Origin: Rhizobium sp. AC27/96
GTDB taxonomy: Bacteria > Pseudomonadota > Alphaproteobacteria > Rhizobiales > Rhizobiaceae
Length of the DNA stretch: 40,045 nucleotides
Direction of reading: 5' to 3'
Assembly (NCBI RefSeq): GCF_001692325.1
Contig: NZ_LXKN01000034.1
Span: forward strand, 1 to 40,045
Part shown: piece after piece, positions 22,307-30,541 of the stretch
Position numbering within the stretch: the stretch's first letter is position 1
Layout of the letters: each line of letters begins with the position of its first letter
Notes under the pieces: generated by a model
Told to the model about the DNA's origin: nothing
Database searches by the model: none
Seen by the model: the letters and a program-made list of their open reading frames with translations, nothing else
Made by a program: the position numbers and the translations under genes

Positions 22307-24889
22307 CTACCCGCCGCGTTTGCGTTTGGCGTCTGACGGGTGCAGGGGTTCGGCGGCCGATCTGAAGTCGCGCCATGGGTCGGTCTGAAGCGCGGCGAGC
22401 CGGGCGGGCGCATTGAGGACCGTGAAGTAATCCGGTCCGATAGCGGGGCTCAATTCCTCCCAGGACAGAGGCATGGAGACGGCTGCACCCGGACGCGCGC
22501 GGGTCGAATAGGGTGCCACGGCCGTCGAGCCACGCTGGTTTCTAAGATAATCGATCAGGATCCGGCCGTGTCGTTTCGATTTCGTGATGGTCGAAACGTA
22601 TCGGTCCGGGCTATCTGCTGCCATGGCGTCAGCGATGCCCTTGGTGAAGGCTTTTACGGCAGGCCATTCAGCTTTGGCGACCAGCGGGCAGACGATGTGC
22701 AACCCCTTGCCGCCCGACGTCTTGACGAAGGGAATGAGCCCCGCCTGTTTCAATCGCTCGCCAGTTTCTTCCGCAGCCGCGATGACGTCGCCCCACGCGA
22801 CGTCCGGGCCCGGATCGAGATCCATGATGATCATATCGGGCTTTTCCCAGTTGCCGACCATCGATCCCCAGGGATGGATTTCGAGGACCGCCGCCTGGAC
22901 GAGGCCGATCAGACCATTGAGATCATCGATGCGCACATAGGGGTCTTCATTCCGCGGATCGATCGCCAAGGCGATATTTCGGTTCATGCCCTTCCAGGCG
23001 TGTTTCTGGAAGAAGTGCTGTCCGTCGATGCCATTGGGGCAACGTACGAGCGCAAGCGGCCGCCCGACGACGAAAGGTCCCATATAGCGCCAAACTTGAG
23101 TGTAGTAATCCGCAAGGCCCGTCTTGGTTACACCTTCATCCGGCCAATAAAGACGATCGCCATGGGTCAAGGCAACATTGCTTCGCGGAGCCTTTTCATT
23201 TGAAGTCTTCGCCGACGATTTCGGTGTTTCCCGAATGATTTCCAGCGGTTTCTTGTCCTCGCGCAGACCGCGGAAGGAGGCATGGCGCAGATGCCCGTCA
23301 GCGGTCCAGGCCCTGAACTCGGCTTCCGCAACCAGGTCAGGTCGCACGAAGTGGACACCGCGGCCTTCCTCAGCCGTCAGCCTGGTCGCAAATGGACTTT
23401 CCTCCGCCTTCAGTCGGCCGAGCCGTTTGAAAAGCTGCTCTGCGACCGTATGGGTATAGCCCGTGCCGACCCGGCCGACATGATCCAGCTTGCCGTCTTC
23501 ATAGATGCCGAGAACCAGCGAGCCGATTGCCTTTCTCGATGTCGTCGAAGGCACCCAGCCGCCGATGACGAACTCCTGTCGCGACGAGCATTTCGATTTG
23601 ACCCATGTCTTGCCGCGGCCGGAGCGATAGGGATCGTTGGCGATCTTGGAGACGATCCCTTCCAGGCTGAGCCGGCAGGCATGGCTCAGCAGCAGATCGC
23701 CATTTTCGTCAAAATGACTGCTGAAGCGAAGAATGCCGGTCTCAGAGGGAATGATCTTCTGCAGCAATTGCTTGCGGGCAATCAAGGGGCACGCCTCAAG
23801 CCCATAACCGTCGAGGTATAATAGATCGAAGGCGTAGAAGACGAAGCGATCGCTGCGTCCTTCGCTGAGATCGGCTTGAAGCGCGGAAAAATCCGAAGCG
23901 CCGGCCGCCGGCTCGACGACCAGTTCGCCATCGATGATGGCCGTGCCGACAGGCAAATCCTTGAAAGCCGCGAGGATGTCCTTGCCGAATTTTTGCGTCC
24001 AGTCGAGGCCGCTGCGCGTCAGCAGCCGGATGCGCCCGGCCTCGATGCGGACCTCAAGCCGGTAGCCGTCGAACTTGATTTCGTGAAGCCAGCGCGAGCC
24101 CGAAGGCGGTTTGGATACCAGGGTTGCTAGCGCAGGCTCGACGAATGCAGGCAGGGAAGCTTTCTTCGCGCCTTTCAGCGCGGACGGATCAAGAGATGCT
24201 GGCTTCAGCTCCGTCGCGGATTTAACCGCTGACTTGCCGGTCTTATTGGCGGCAGCTTTCGTGGTGTTCTTTCGTCGATCGAGCCTGCCTGTCTTGGAGG
24301 ACCAGCCTGGTTTCTCGTCTTCGACCTCGTCGATATCACGTCCGGTCTTTGCTGATTCCGGCCGTTCTTCGAGGATGTCGGGCGCTCCCTCCGGGCGCGC
24401 AGCATCGTCATCTCCCTTGATCAGCAACCAGTTTTCGCGTTTCTCGCGCGGCTTTCCGGCCATGCGGATCAGATGCCAGCGCCCGCCGAGCTTTTTACCG
24501 TGGAGCTCGAATTCGAGATGACCCTTGGCGAGCCCCTTATGCGGGTCGCCATGCGGTGTCCACGAACCTTTATCCCAGACGAGGACCGTGCCGCCGCCGT
24601 ATTCGCCCTTCGGGATCGTGCCCTCGAAGTCGCCGTATTCGAGGGGATGGTCTTCGACATGTACGGCGAGCCGCTTTTCGCCGCTCACTAGGCTCGGCCC
24701 TCTAGTTACGGCCCAACTCTTCAGCACGCCATCGAGTTCAAGGCGGAAATCATAATGGAGGCGGCGCGCATCATGCTTCTGGATGACGAAACTGTTGCCT
24801 GACCTCGCGGCTTTTCTCCCATTGGCTCGGCCCTTTGGTTCTGATGTCTTGGTGAAGTCACGCTTGCGGAGATAGGTTTCCAATACCAT
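22307..24889 (-). CDS. ligD: multifunctional ATP-dependent DNA ligase D (LigD)
   Basis: An 860-residue end-joining enzyme with three modules in the order phosphoesterase, ligase, polymerase. The 3'-phosphoesterase (residues about 30-165) shows F-V-I-Q-K-H-D-A-R-R-L-H-Y-D-F-R. A low-complexity linker follows. The ligase core has motif I E-I-K-F-D-G-Y-R (catalytic Lys near 272). The LigD-type polymerase starts near 575, with D-L-D-P-G-P-D near 690 and S-G-G-K-G-L-H. I prefer the ATG at 24889; the upstream TTG is weaker. It follows the ku2 stop by two bases, so both form one operon with an EcfG-type promoter. The order resembles Pseudomonas LigD, unlike the polymerase-first mycobacterial form. 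Confidence 0.95.
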   Translation of the reverse strand: MVLETYLRKRDFTKTSEPKGRANGRKAARSGNSFVIQKHDARRLHYDFRLELDGVLKSWAVTRGPSLVSGEKRLAVHVEDHPLEYGDFEGTIPKGEYGGGTVLVWDKGSWTPHGDPHKGLAKGHLEFELHGKKLGGRWHLIRMAGKPREKRENWLLIKGDDDAARPEGAPDILEERPESAKTGRDIDEVEDEKPGWSSKTGRLDRRKNTTKAAANKTGKSAVKSATELKPASLDPSALKGAKKASLPAFVEPALATLVSKPPSGSRWLHEIKFDGYRLEVRIEAGRIRLLTRSGLDWTQKFGKDILAAFKDLPVGTAIIDGELVVEPAAGASDFSALQADLSEGRSDRFVFYAFDLLYLDGYGLEACPLIARKQLLQKIIPSETGILRFSSHFDENGDLLLSHACRLSLEGIVSKIANDPYRSGRGKTWVKSKCSSRQEFVIGGWVPSTTSRKAIGSLVLGIYEDGKLDHVGRVGTGYTHTVAEQLFKRLGRLKAEESPFATRLTAEEGRGVHFVRPDLVAEAEFRAWTADGHLRHASFRGLREDKKPLEIIRETPKSSAKTSNEKAPRSNVALTHGDRLYWPDEGVTKTGLADYYTQVWRYMGPFVVGRPLALVRCPNGIDGQHFFQKHAWKGMNRNIALAIDPRNEDPYVRIDDLNGLIGLVQAAVLEIHPWGSMVGNWEKPDMIIMDLDPGPDVAWGDVIAAAEETGERLKQAGLIPFVKTSGGKGLHIVCPLVAKAEWPAVKAFTKGIADAMAADSPDRYVSTITKSKRHGRILIDYLRNQRGSTAVAPYSTRARPGAAVSMPLSWEELSPAIGPDYFTVLNAPARLAALQTDPWRDFRSAAEPLHPSDAKRKRGG

Positions 24890-24891
24890 GG

Positions 24892-25779
24892 TCAACTCGC
24901 CTTGCGTTGTGGCCGCGACGAGGGGGCTGATCGCGATGCCCGTGCCCTGTCGGAGGTCGAAATCGATTTCTTGGCGGGGCGTTGCGCGCCTGCTTTGGTT
25001 TTGCCAGCCGTCGCGGCACTCTGGCGCAGAGCGTCCATCAGATCGGTGACCTTGGCGGTCTTTTCAGGCTTACGTTTCGGGATCGCCTTGCCTTCGATCT
25101 TGGCCTTGACGAGCTCGGTCAGTGCGGCCTCGTAGCGATCGTCGAACTGGCTGGCATCGAAGGTGCCTTTCTTCGTGCTGATGATGTGCTTGGCCAGGTC
25201 GAGCATCTCGCCCTTGATCTGGAGGTCGGGAACGTCTTCGAATGCCTCGCCGGCCGAGCGAACCTCGTAGTCGAAGTTCAGTGTGGTGGCGATCAGCCCC
25301 TTTCCATGAGCGCGGATCATCAGTGTTCGCAAACGCCGAAACAGCACGGCCTGTGCAATCGCAGCTACCTTCGTCTTGCGCATGCCTTCGCGGATCAGCG
25401 TGAAGGCCTCCTCGCTGACCTTGTCGGAGGGAGCCAGATAGTAGGGCCGGTCGAAATAGACGTCATCGATATCGGTGCACGCCAGAAAAGCCTTTACATG
25501 CAGGACCTTGTCGCTTTCCGGAATGGAAGCGGTGATCTCCTCGGGTTCGAGCGCGATGTAATCACCCTTGTTGAGTTCATAGCCTTTGACCTGATCCTCG
25601 CGCGGCACCGGCCTTCCGGTGTCGCTGTCGACGAATTCTCGCCTCACGCGATTGCCCGTTTCCCGGTTAAGCGTATGGAAGGAAATTCGCTCCGAGGTCG
25701 ATACCGCCGTATAAAGGGCGACGGCACAGTTCACCTCTCCGAATTTCAGATATCCCTTCCATTGCGCACGCGGACTCAT
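24892..25779 (-). CDS. ku: second non-homologous end-joining protein Ku
   Basis: A 295-residue Ku. The start at 25779 has GGAGC at the right distance. Core: W-K-G-Y-L-K-F-G-E-V-N-C-A-V, I-S-F-H-T-L-N-R-E-T-G-N-R, V-K-G-Y-E-L-N-K-G-D-Y-I, G-L-I-A-T-T-L-N-F-D-Y-E. The C-terminal tail is long and basic (many Lys, Arg, Ser), longer than that of the first Ku and likely to bind DNA. Located directly upstream of ligD, it is the natural partner for it. The two Ku proteins differ clearly in sequence, so they are not a recent duplication. Rhizobia are known to carry several ku genes. Confidence 0.95.
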   Translation of the reverse strand: MSPRAQWKGYLKFGEVNCAVALYTAVSTSERISFHTLNRETGNRVRREFVDSDTGRPVPREDQVKGYELNKGDYIALEPEEITASIPESDKVLHVKAFLACTDIDDVYFDRPYYLAPSDKVSEEAFTLIREGMRKTKVAAIAQAVLFRRLRTLMIRAHGKGLIATTLNFDYEVRSAGEAFEDVPDLQIKGEMLDLAKHIISTKKGTFDASQFDDRYEAALTELVKAKIEGKAIPKRKPEKTAKVTDLMDALRQSAATAGKTKAGAQRPAKKSISTSDRARASRSAPSSRPQRKAS

Positions 25780-25810
25780 TTGCTGGCTCCAGATCGAACA
25801 TTTGGAATCA

Positions 25811-25835
25811 AACGAGATGCGGCCCGCATTGTTCC
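25811..25835 (-). promoter_or_regulatory. EcfG-type promoter of the ku2-ligD operon
   Basis: Minus strand GGAAC (25835-25831), 16-base spacer, CGTT (25814-25811), a perfect match, 32 bases before the ATG at 25779. Confidence 0.85.
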
Positions 25836-25898
25836 TGAGGACATAGGACTGCTGATCGACTGTATCCTGCGGCGTGATCTCCATCCGTTTCGATCGAG

Positions 25899-25923
25899 GG
25901 AACGATAATCATCTTCCGCGGTT
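25899..25923 (+). promoter_or_regulatory. EcfG-type promoter of the flavodoxin-fold gene
   Basis: GGAAC (25899-25903), 16-base spacer, GGTT (25920-25923), 31 bases before the ATG at 25954. Confidence 0.65.
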
Positions 25924-25953
25924 AGGTGCCCGATCCAACCGAGGAGGCCGATC

Positions 25954-26565
25954 ATGACCTTGACCGCCATAGCGCTAAACGCAACTTTGAAGAGGAGCGG
26001 TGGGGAACCATCGTCTACCGACCGCATGCTTTCCTTGATTGCCGAGGCAATGACCAAAGAGAATGTGGCGACTACGACGATCCGTCTTGCCGATTACAAC
26101 ATTCTTCCGGGCGTCAAGTCCGATGAAGGTCCGACCGACGAATGGCCGGATATCCGCCGGAAGATACTCAAAGCCGACATACTCGTCTTCGGTACGCCAA
26201 TCTGGATGGGACAACCGTCCAGTATCGCAAAGAGAGCGTTGGAGCGGATGGACGCCTTCCTGTCTGAAACGGACGAACAGGGGCGCATGCCATCCTATGG
26301 TCGCGTCGCGGTCATCGCCGTTGTCGGTAACGAAGACGGCGCTCATCACGTCTCGGCAGAAATCTATCAGGCCCTGAACGACGTCGGCTTCACGGTCCCC
26401 GCCAATGCAGTGGCCTATTGGGTAGGACAAGCCATGGGGAGCACGAACTTCGTTGATCTGGAGAAGGTGCCCGAGGAAGTCAGCGGCGCGATCGATATGC
26501 TGGCACGCAACACCGTCCATCTTTCGAAATTGCTCGAACGGGATCCTTATCCCGGCAAAGCATAG
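25954..26565 (+). CDS. flavodoxin-fold / NADPH-dependent FMN reductase-like protein
   Basis: A 203-residue protein with a flavodoxin-type alpha/beta fold: A-I-A-L-N-A-T-L-K-R at the first strand (phosphate-binding loop position), then a strand and loop I-L-V-F-G-T-P-I-W-M-G-Q-P-S-S-I typical of the FMN-binding 50s-loop of NAD(P)H-quinone/FMN reductases. A later V-V-G-N-E-D-G-A-H-H stretch follows. Likely role: reduction of quinones or other electrophiles in stress. GAGGAGG precedes the ATG. It stands alone, divergent from ku2. Confidence 0.8.
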   Translation: MTLTAIALNATLKRSGGEPSSTDRMLSLIAEAMTKENVATTTIRLADYNILPGVKSDEGPTDEWPDIRRKILKADILVFGTPIWMGQPSSIAKRALERMDAFLSETDEQGRMPSYGRVAVIAVVGNEDGAHHVSAEIYQALNDVGFTVPANAVAYWVGQAMGSTNFVDLEKVPEEVSGAIDMLARNTVHLSKLLERDPYPGKA

Positions 26566-26607
26566 GGACCAACCGGATTGGAGCGAAGAGGGCAGCGGTC
26601 GCGTCGC

Positions 26608-26895
26608 CTAGGGTTTGCGGCCGAAGTCCTTTCTGAGCTCGTCCTTGGCCTTTTCAAGCGTCACGCGCCTCGATTTCGAAAGCTGGGCGCCGGCCCGGTT
26701 GATGTAGAAATTCAGCATGGACATGGCGGACTGAAAGGGGCTCGCTTTGCGGCGATGGCTCTCTTCGGCGGAATGCTTGAGGGAATCGGCTATTTTCTTT
26801 GCACTGCGCTGTTTGAAGACGTCTTGTTCAAGGTCCAGCGCATCGCTGTTGTCGGTGACCTTCTGCGACCATTTCTTCGATTTTTTCTTCGGCAT
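26608..26895 (-). CDS. DUF3175 family protein
   Basis: A 95-residue protein from the ATG at 26895 (AGGAG upstream; the longer frame to 26952 overlaps the promoter). It fits DUF3175: P-K-K-K-S-K-K-W-S-Q-K-V-T at the N-terminus, I-A-D-S-L-K-H-S-A-E-E-S-H-R-R-K in the middle, then S-M-L-N-F-Y-I-N-R-A-G. Basic, cytosolic, function unknown. It converges with the flavodoxin-like gene and is divergent from the PoxB-like gene. Confidence 0.87.
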   Translation of the reverse strand: MPKKKSKKWSQKVTDNSDALDLEQDVFKQRSAKKIADSLKHSAEESHRRKASPFQSAMSMLNFYINRAGAQLSKSRRVTLEKAKDELRKDFGRKP

Positions 26896-26923
26896 CGTCC
26901 ATCTCCTGCGTAACGATGGATCG

Positions 26924-26948
26924 AACAAATATCCCTGCCATATGTTCC
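26924..26948 (-). promoter_or_regulatory. EcfG-type promoter of the DUF3175 gene
   Basis: Minus strand GGAAC (26948-26944), 16-base spacer, TGTT (26927-26924), 29 bases before the ATG at 26895. Confidence 0.7.
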
Positions 26949-27013
26949 CCACCCGCTCTTCGAGGGTCGATTACTACGCTCTTACTGTCCGATTCGCCGA
27001 AGCGTGAGCGGCG

Positions 27014-27038
27014 GGAACATAACCCGCGTTCGCATGTT
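27014..27038 (+). promoter_or_regulatory. EcfG-type promoter of the PoxB-like gene
   Basis: GGAAC (27014-27018), 16-base spacer, TGTT (27035-27038), 52 bases before the ATG at 27090. Confidence 0.7.
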
Positions 27039-27089
27039 GGATCGCCGTGGTTTCAGCGAGAAGCGACGTGTAATAAGCGGAGACGGATC

Positions 27090-28874
27090 ATGGCAAAAAC
27101 GGTTGGCGATTTTATAGTGCAACGCCTTTACGATTGGGGTGTGCGGCGCATCTTCGGCTATCCGGGGGACGGTATCAACGGCGTCTTCGGCGCGCTTAAT
27201 CGCGCCAATGGAAAGATCGAGTTCATCCAGGCCCGTCACGAGGAAATGGCGGCGTTCATGGCGTCCGCCTATGCGAAATTCTCCGGCGAGCTGGGCGTCT
27301 GCATCGCCACCTCCGGCCCCGGTGCAACCCACCTCATCACCGGCCTTTACGATGCTCGGCTGGATCATCAGCCGGTGCTGGCACTGGTCGGGCAGCAGGC
27401 GCGCCGTTCGATTGGCGGCCACTATCAGCAGGAGGTGGACCTCGCTTCCCTGTTCAAGGACGTCGCCGGCGATTTCGTGCATCAGGCCGCCGTGCCCGCG
27501 CAAGTGCGCCATCTGATCGATCGTGCTGCCCGCATCGCGCTTGCAAACAAGACCGTCACTGCAGTGATCCTGCCCAACGATCTCCAGGAAATGCCCTACG
27601 AGACACCACCGCGCAAACACGGCTCGGTCATGTCGGGCATCGGCTATGTCGCGGCTAGGACCGTGCCGCAGGAGATCGATCTGATGCGCGCCGCCGAAGT
27701 GCTGAATGCGGGCAAAAGGGTTGCGATGCTTGTGGGCGCAGGTGCACTCGGGGCCACGGAGGAGGTCATCGCAGTTGCGGATCGCCTTGGCGCAGGGGCG
27801 GCCAAGGCACTGCTTGGCAAGGCGGTATTGCCCGACGAACTCTCCTGGGTCACGGGCTCCATAGGACTGCTTGGCACTAAGCCTTCCTGGGATCTCATGC
27901 GGGATTGCGATACTCTGTTGATGATCGGCTCGGGCTTTCCATATTCGGAGTTTCTGCCCGAAGAGGGCGACGCCCGCGGCGTGCAGATCGACATCCGTCC
28001 GGATATGCTTTCCCTGCGTTATCCGATGGAAGTCAATCTGGTTGGAGACGCGCGCGAAACCTTGCAGGCGTTGCTACCGCTCCTCAGGCCAAAGTCGGAC
28101 CTCTCCTGGCGCAGGCAAATCGCAACCAATGTCGGCGACTGGTGGAAGACCCTTGAAGCGCGGGCGCATGTGGCCGCCAATCCCGTCAATCCGCAGCGTG
28201 TCGTATGGGAGCTATCGAAGAAGCTGCCGGACGGTGCGATCGTCACCAGCGATTCCGGCTCCTGTGCCAACTGGTATGCCCGCGACCTGCGCATGCGGCA
28301 CGGCATGATGGCGTCTCTCTCCGGCGGCCTAGCCTCCATGGGGGCGGCCGTTCCCTATGCAATCGCTGCCAAGGTGGCGTGTCCGAACCGCCCAGTTGTC
28401 GGCCTGGTTGGCGACGGCGCCATGCAGATGAACAATATGGCCGAGTTGATTACCGTCACCAAATATTGGCGAAACTGGTCGGATCCCCGTTTCGTCATTT
28501 GCGTGTTCAACAACGAAGACCTCAATCAGGTGACCTGGGAACAGCGTGTCATGGAGGGTGATCCAAAATTCGATGCTTCCCAGCGCATACCGGACGTCCC
28601 TTATCATCGCTTTGCCGAGCTCATTGGGCTGAAAGGCATGTTTGTCGATCGCCCCGAGGATCTCGCCCCGGCCTGGCAGGAGGTGCTTGCCGCGGGAATG
28701 CCTGTCGTTCTCGAAGTCAAGACCGATCCGGAAGTTCCACCGCTACCACCGCATCTGACTTTCGAGCAGATGCGTAATCTCACTGCGGCGTTGCTGAAGG
28801 GCGACCCCGAGGAAAGCGGCGTCGTGAAGGGTACCTTGCGACAGGTGCTCAGTGCGATCCTTCCTCGGCGATAG
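27090..28874 (+). CDS. thiamine-diphosphate enzyme, pyruvate oxidase (PoxB)-like
   Basis: A 594-residue enzyme with the three ThDP-enzyme domains: PYR domain with catalytic Glu in Q-A-R-H-E-E-M-A-A-F (residues 51-52), a middle FAD/nucleotide-type domain, and PP domain with G-D-G-A-M-Q-M-N-N-M-A-E-L followed by the N-N-E-D-L motif. Overall it resembles PoxB (pyruvate to acetate and CO2), but acetolactate-synthase-type or other decarboxylases share this build, so the substrate is uncertain. The C-terminal end (KGTLRQVLSAIL) could be a membrane-binding helix like that of E. coli PoxB; that is inference. The start at 27090 has GGAGA upstream. E. coli poxB is a stationary-phase gene, parallel to the stress promoter here. 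A strong terminator follows. Confidence 0.85.
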   Translation: MAKTVGDFIVQRLYDWGVRRIFGYPGDGINGVFGALNRANGKIEFIQARHEEMAAFMASAYAKFSGELGVCIATSGPGATHLITGLYDARLDHQPVLALVGQQARRSIGGHYQQEVDLASLFKDVAGDFVHQAAVPAQVRHLIDRAARIALANKTVTAVILPNDLQEMPYETPPRKHGSVMSGIGYVAARTVPQEIDLMRAAEVLNAGKRVAMLVGAGALGATEEVIAVADRLGAGAAKALLGKAVLPDELSWVTGSIGLLGTKPSWDLMRDCDTLLMIGSGFPYSEFLPEEGDARGVQIDIRPDMLSLRYPMEVNLVGDARETLQALLPLLRPKSDLSWRRQIATNVGDWWKTLEARAHVAANPVNPQRVVWELSKKLPDGAIVTSDSGSCANWYARDLRMRHGMMASLSGGLASMGAAVPYAIAAKVACPNRPVVGLVGDGAMQMNNMAELITVTKYWRNWSDPRFVICVFNNEDLNQVTWEQRVMEGDPKFDASQRIPDVPYHRFAELIGLKGMFVDRPEDLAPAWQEVLAAGMPVVLEVKTDPEVPPLPPHLTFEQMRNLTAALLKGDPEESGVVKGTLRQVLSAILPRR

Positions 28875-28882
28875 GCAGACAG

Positions 28883-28921
28883 AAGCATCCACCGATCTCA
28901 AGGATCCGTGGATGCTTTTAA
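28883..28921 (+). terminator. rho-independent terminator after the PoxB-like gene
   Basis: Arms AAGCATCCAC (28883-28892) and GTGGATGCTT (28908-28917) are exact complements, followed by TTTA. The last T residues overlap the stem end. Confidence 0.8.
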
Positions 28922-28985
28922 TTGCTGAACGACAATCTCCAGTCCTTGTCGAAGGATGGATTTGAGTGTTTGCGTTCGACGCGAC

Positions 28986-29195
28986 CTAGGTGACATTGAT
29001 TGAGGGCAGGAACGACATAACTTCGTTACGCCGCCTTAGAGCGAGGCCCTCGATTTCCTGGTTCCAGAAGATCTCGGCTTCCGGCGGATCAGTTTCCCAG
29101 CTCTTGGTCGACAGAATATTGTCATCCATGACCAGAAGCCTGCGTCCGCCCAATCGAAGATACTCGTTGGCAAGGTCTTGAGCGCTGTTGTTCAT
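28986..29195 (-). CDS. small hypothetical protein (69 aa)
   Basis: Short soluble protein (M-N-N-S-A-Q-D-L-A-N-E-Y..., R-R-L-L-V-M-D-D-N-I-L). AGGAG lies 7 bases before the ATG at 29195; a GTG one codon upstream is too close. Family unknown to me. No EcfG motif is present upstream. Confidence 0.6.
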   Translation of the reverse strand: MNNSAQDLANEYLRLGGRRLLVMDDNILSTKSWETDPPEAEIFWNQEIEGLALRRRNEVMSFLPSINVT

Positions 29196-29331
29196 CACTT
29201 TGCTCCTCGAATAGGATTAGCGCCGCGGCGGTCCACATTGTGTGCGACGGCTTGAGAAGGTTGCAGCACAGATTTTTAAGGTGGCAGTCACGACAAGCGG
29301 AGGGCCGTCTAGGCCCTCCCACAGGTTGGCG

Positions 29332-29652
29332 TCATTGGCACTTGGCGGTCGATGCCTTGTCGTTCGTCTGAGTGTTTTGAGCACCGTTATCCTGTCCGGT
29401 GTTCTTGCCGGTCTTCATCGCGTTGCAGTCCTGGGATTGGCCGTTGGAATTGGCGTGGCTGCCGGACGTGTCATTGCCATTGGCAGCGCCATTGCCGTTC
29501 GACGTACCGCCACTCTCAGTTCCGGTGCCCGCTCCATTGCCGCTGCCCGAGCCGCCGGTGTTGGTTCCACCTGAGGCGCCAGACTGCTGTGCCATGGCGG
29601 CGGTAGCCATGCCGATGGAAAGGGCACACACTGCGATCATCTTCGTCAACAT
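29332..29652 (-). CDS. secreted Gly/Asn/Ser-rich low-complexity protein
   Basis: A 106-residue protein. A clear signal peptide (MLTKMIAVCALSIGMATAAMAQ, cleavage near residue 21) is followed by a mature part made almost only of Gly, Ser, Asn, Thr and Ala repeats, with a C-terminal pair of cysteines (QDC, AKC). It is probably periplasmic or secreted and disordered. AGAGGAAG is well placed before the ATG at 29652. I do not know the function. The longer frame to 30090 is an artefact. No EcfG motif was seen for it. Confidence 0.7.
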   Translation of the reverse strand: MLTKMIAVCALSIGMATAAMAQQSGASGGTNTGGSGSGNGAGTGTESGGTSNGNGAANGNDTSGSHANSNGQSQDCNAMKTGKNTGQDNGAQNTQTNDKASTAKCQ

Positions 29653-30037
29653 AGTAACTTCCTCTTCTTTGTTGCCGCCTCCAAACTTGCTGACCGTGAA
29701 ATTGTTTCCAAATCTTCTGATTTTTGTTGTTGACGGTCTCGAGGTGATCGGGAGTGACGGGTGAGCGCGGCCATCGGGACATGAGTGCCGATCGCACGCA
29801 GATTGTCTCGGCGTGATATTTTCGGATTTTCTAAATCTGGATGGAACAACCAAGGAGACGCACCGTTTTCCAGGAGATGCAAGGAACGTCCCACGCCGAT
29901 CCAAAGCATCAAAATTTGTCTTGCCACGCAAGAAGTCGGCTCCATTCAAAACCAAACCGCAGGCTACCATCCGGCGCAACGGCAGATGTGCGCTCGATTG
30001 AGGGCTGCTTGGCCGTGTCCCGCCCAGGAGTAAAGCT
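29653..30037. other. 385-bp intergenic region between secreted protein and ECF sigma gene
   Basis: It contains the EcfG-type promoter at 29843-29867 and a roughly 165-base leader before the sigma gene. A 54-codon frame (29877-30041) overlaps the sigma start by four bases, but its composition is nondescript and its ATG abuts the AGGAG with almost no spacing. I see no NepR-like gene. Confidence 0.5.
29843..29867 (+). promoter_or_regulatory. EcfG-type promoter of the ECF sigma gene
   Basis: GGAAC (29843-29847), 16-base spacer, CGTT (29864-29867), a perfect match, about 170 bases before the GTG at 30038. It indicates control by EcfG or by the product itself. Confidence 0.83.
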
Positions 30038-30541
30038 GTGATTGAAATGTCCCCATCAGACGGCTTGCAGAACGAAATAGTGGAACTCATTCCGGCACTT
30101 CGTGCATTTGCTCGGAGGTTTCACCGAAACAGCATTGATGCTGAGGATCTGGTTCAGGAAACCCTCGCCAGAGCATTAGCTCATCTCAATCAATTTGATC
30201 GCGGCACACGGCTTAAATCGTGGCTTTTCACGATTATGCGCAATACGTTCTGTTCGAAATTTCGTATTGCCAAGCGCGAGGCTCCCGGTAGCAAGAAATG
30301 CGTTTCTGGCGATGGGGTAGCATTACCATCGCAGGAGTGGTCGCTTCGGGCAAAAGAACTCGAAGCAGCTTACGACCTTCTGCCGGAACCCTATCGGGTG
30401 GCGCTTGAATATGTCGTCATAGAGGGGCGTACGTATGATGCGGCTGCGGAAAGGTTCGGCTGTGCGGTTGGCACAGTTAAAAGCCGGATCAACAGAGCGC
30501 GGCAGCGACTGGCCGCGCATCTGGGAGAAGACCTTCATTGA
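30038..30541 (+). CDS. ECF-family RNA polymerase sigma factor
   Basis: A 167-residue sigma factor with the two ECF domains. Sigma-2 (about residues 15-85) has N-S-I-D-A-E-D-L-V-Q-E-T-L-A-R-A and the -10 recognition helix L-K-S-W-L-F-T-I-M-R-N-T-F. Sigma-4 (about 105-160) has Y-D-L-L-P-E-P-Y-R-V-A-L-E and the helix-turn-helix G-C-A-V-G-T-V-K-S-R-I-N-R-A-R-Q-R. GTG start, AGGAG seven bases upstream. It resembles EcfG/RpoE2-type factors in the sigma-4 region, but the group cannot be fixed by eye. It has no adjacent anti-sigma (NepR) or PhyR. Its own EcfG-type promoter suggests a paralogue that amplifies the stress response. Confidence 0.88.
   Translation: MIEMSPSDGLQNEIVELIPALRAFARRFHRNSIDAEDLVQETLARALAHLNQFDRGTRLKSWLFTIMRNTFCSKFRIAKREAPGSKKCVSGDGVALPSQEWSLRAKELEAAYDLLPEPYRVALEYVVIEGRTYDAAAERFGCAVGTVKSRINRARQRLAAHLGEDLH

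Noticed and set aside
29877..30041. 54-codon frame overlapping the sigma factor start, as a possible NepR-type anti-sigma
   Set aside because: The composition shows no NepR-like helix, the ribosome binding site is too close to the ATG, and the frame looks accidental.
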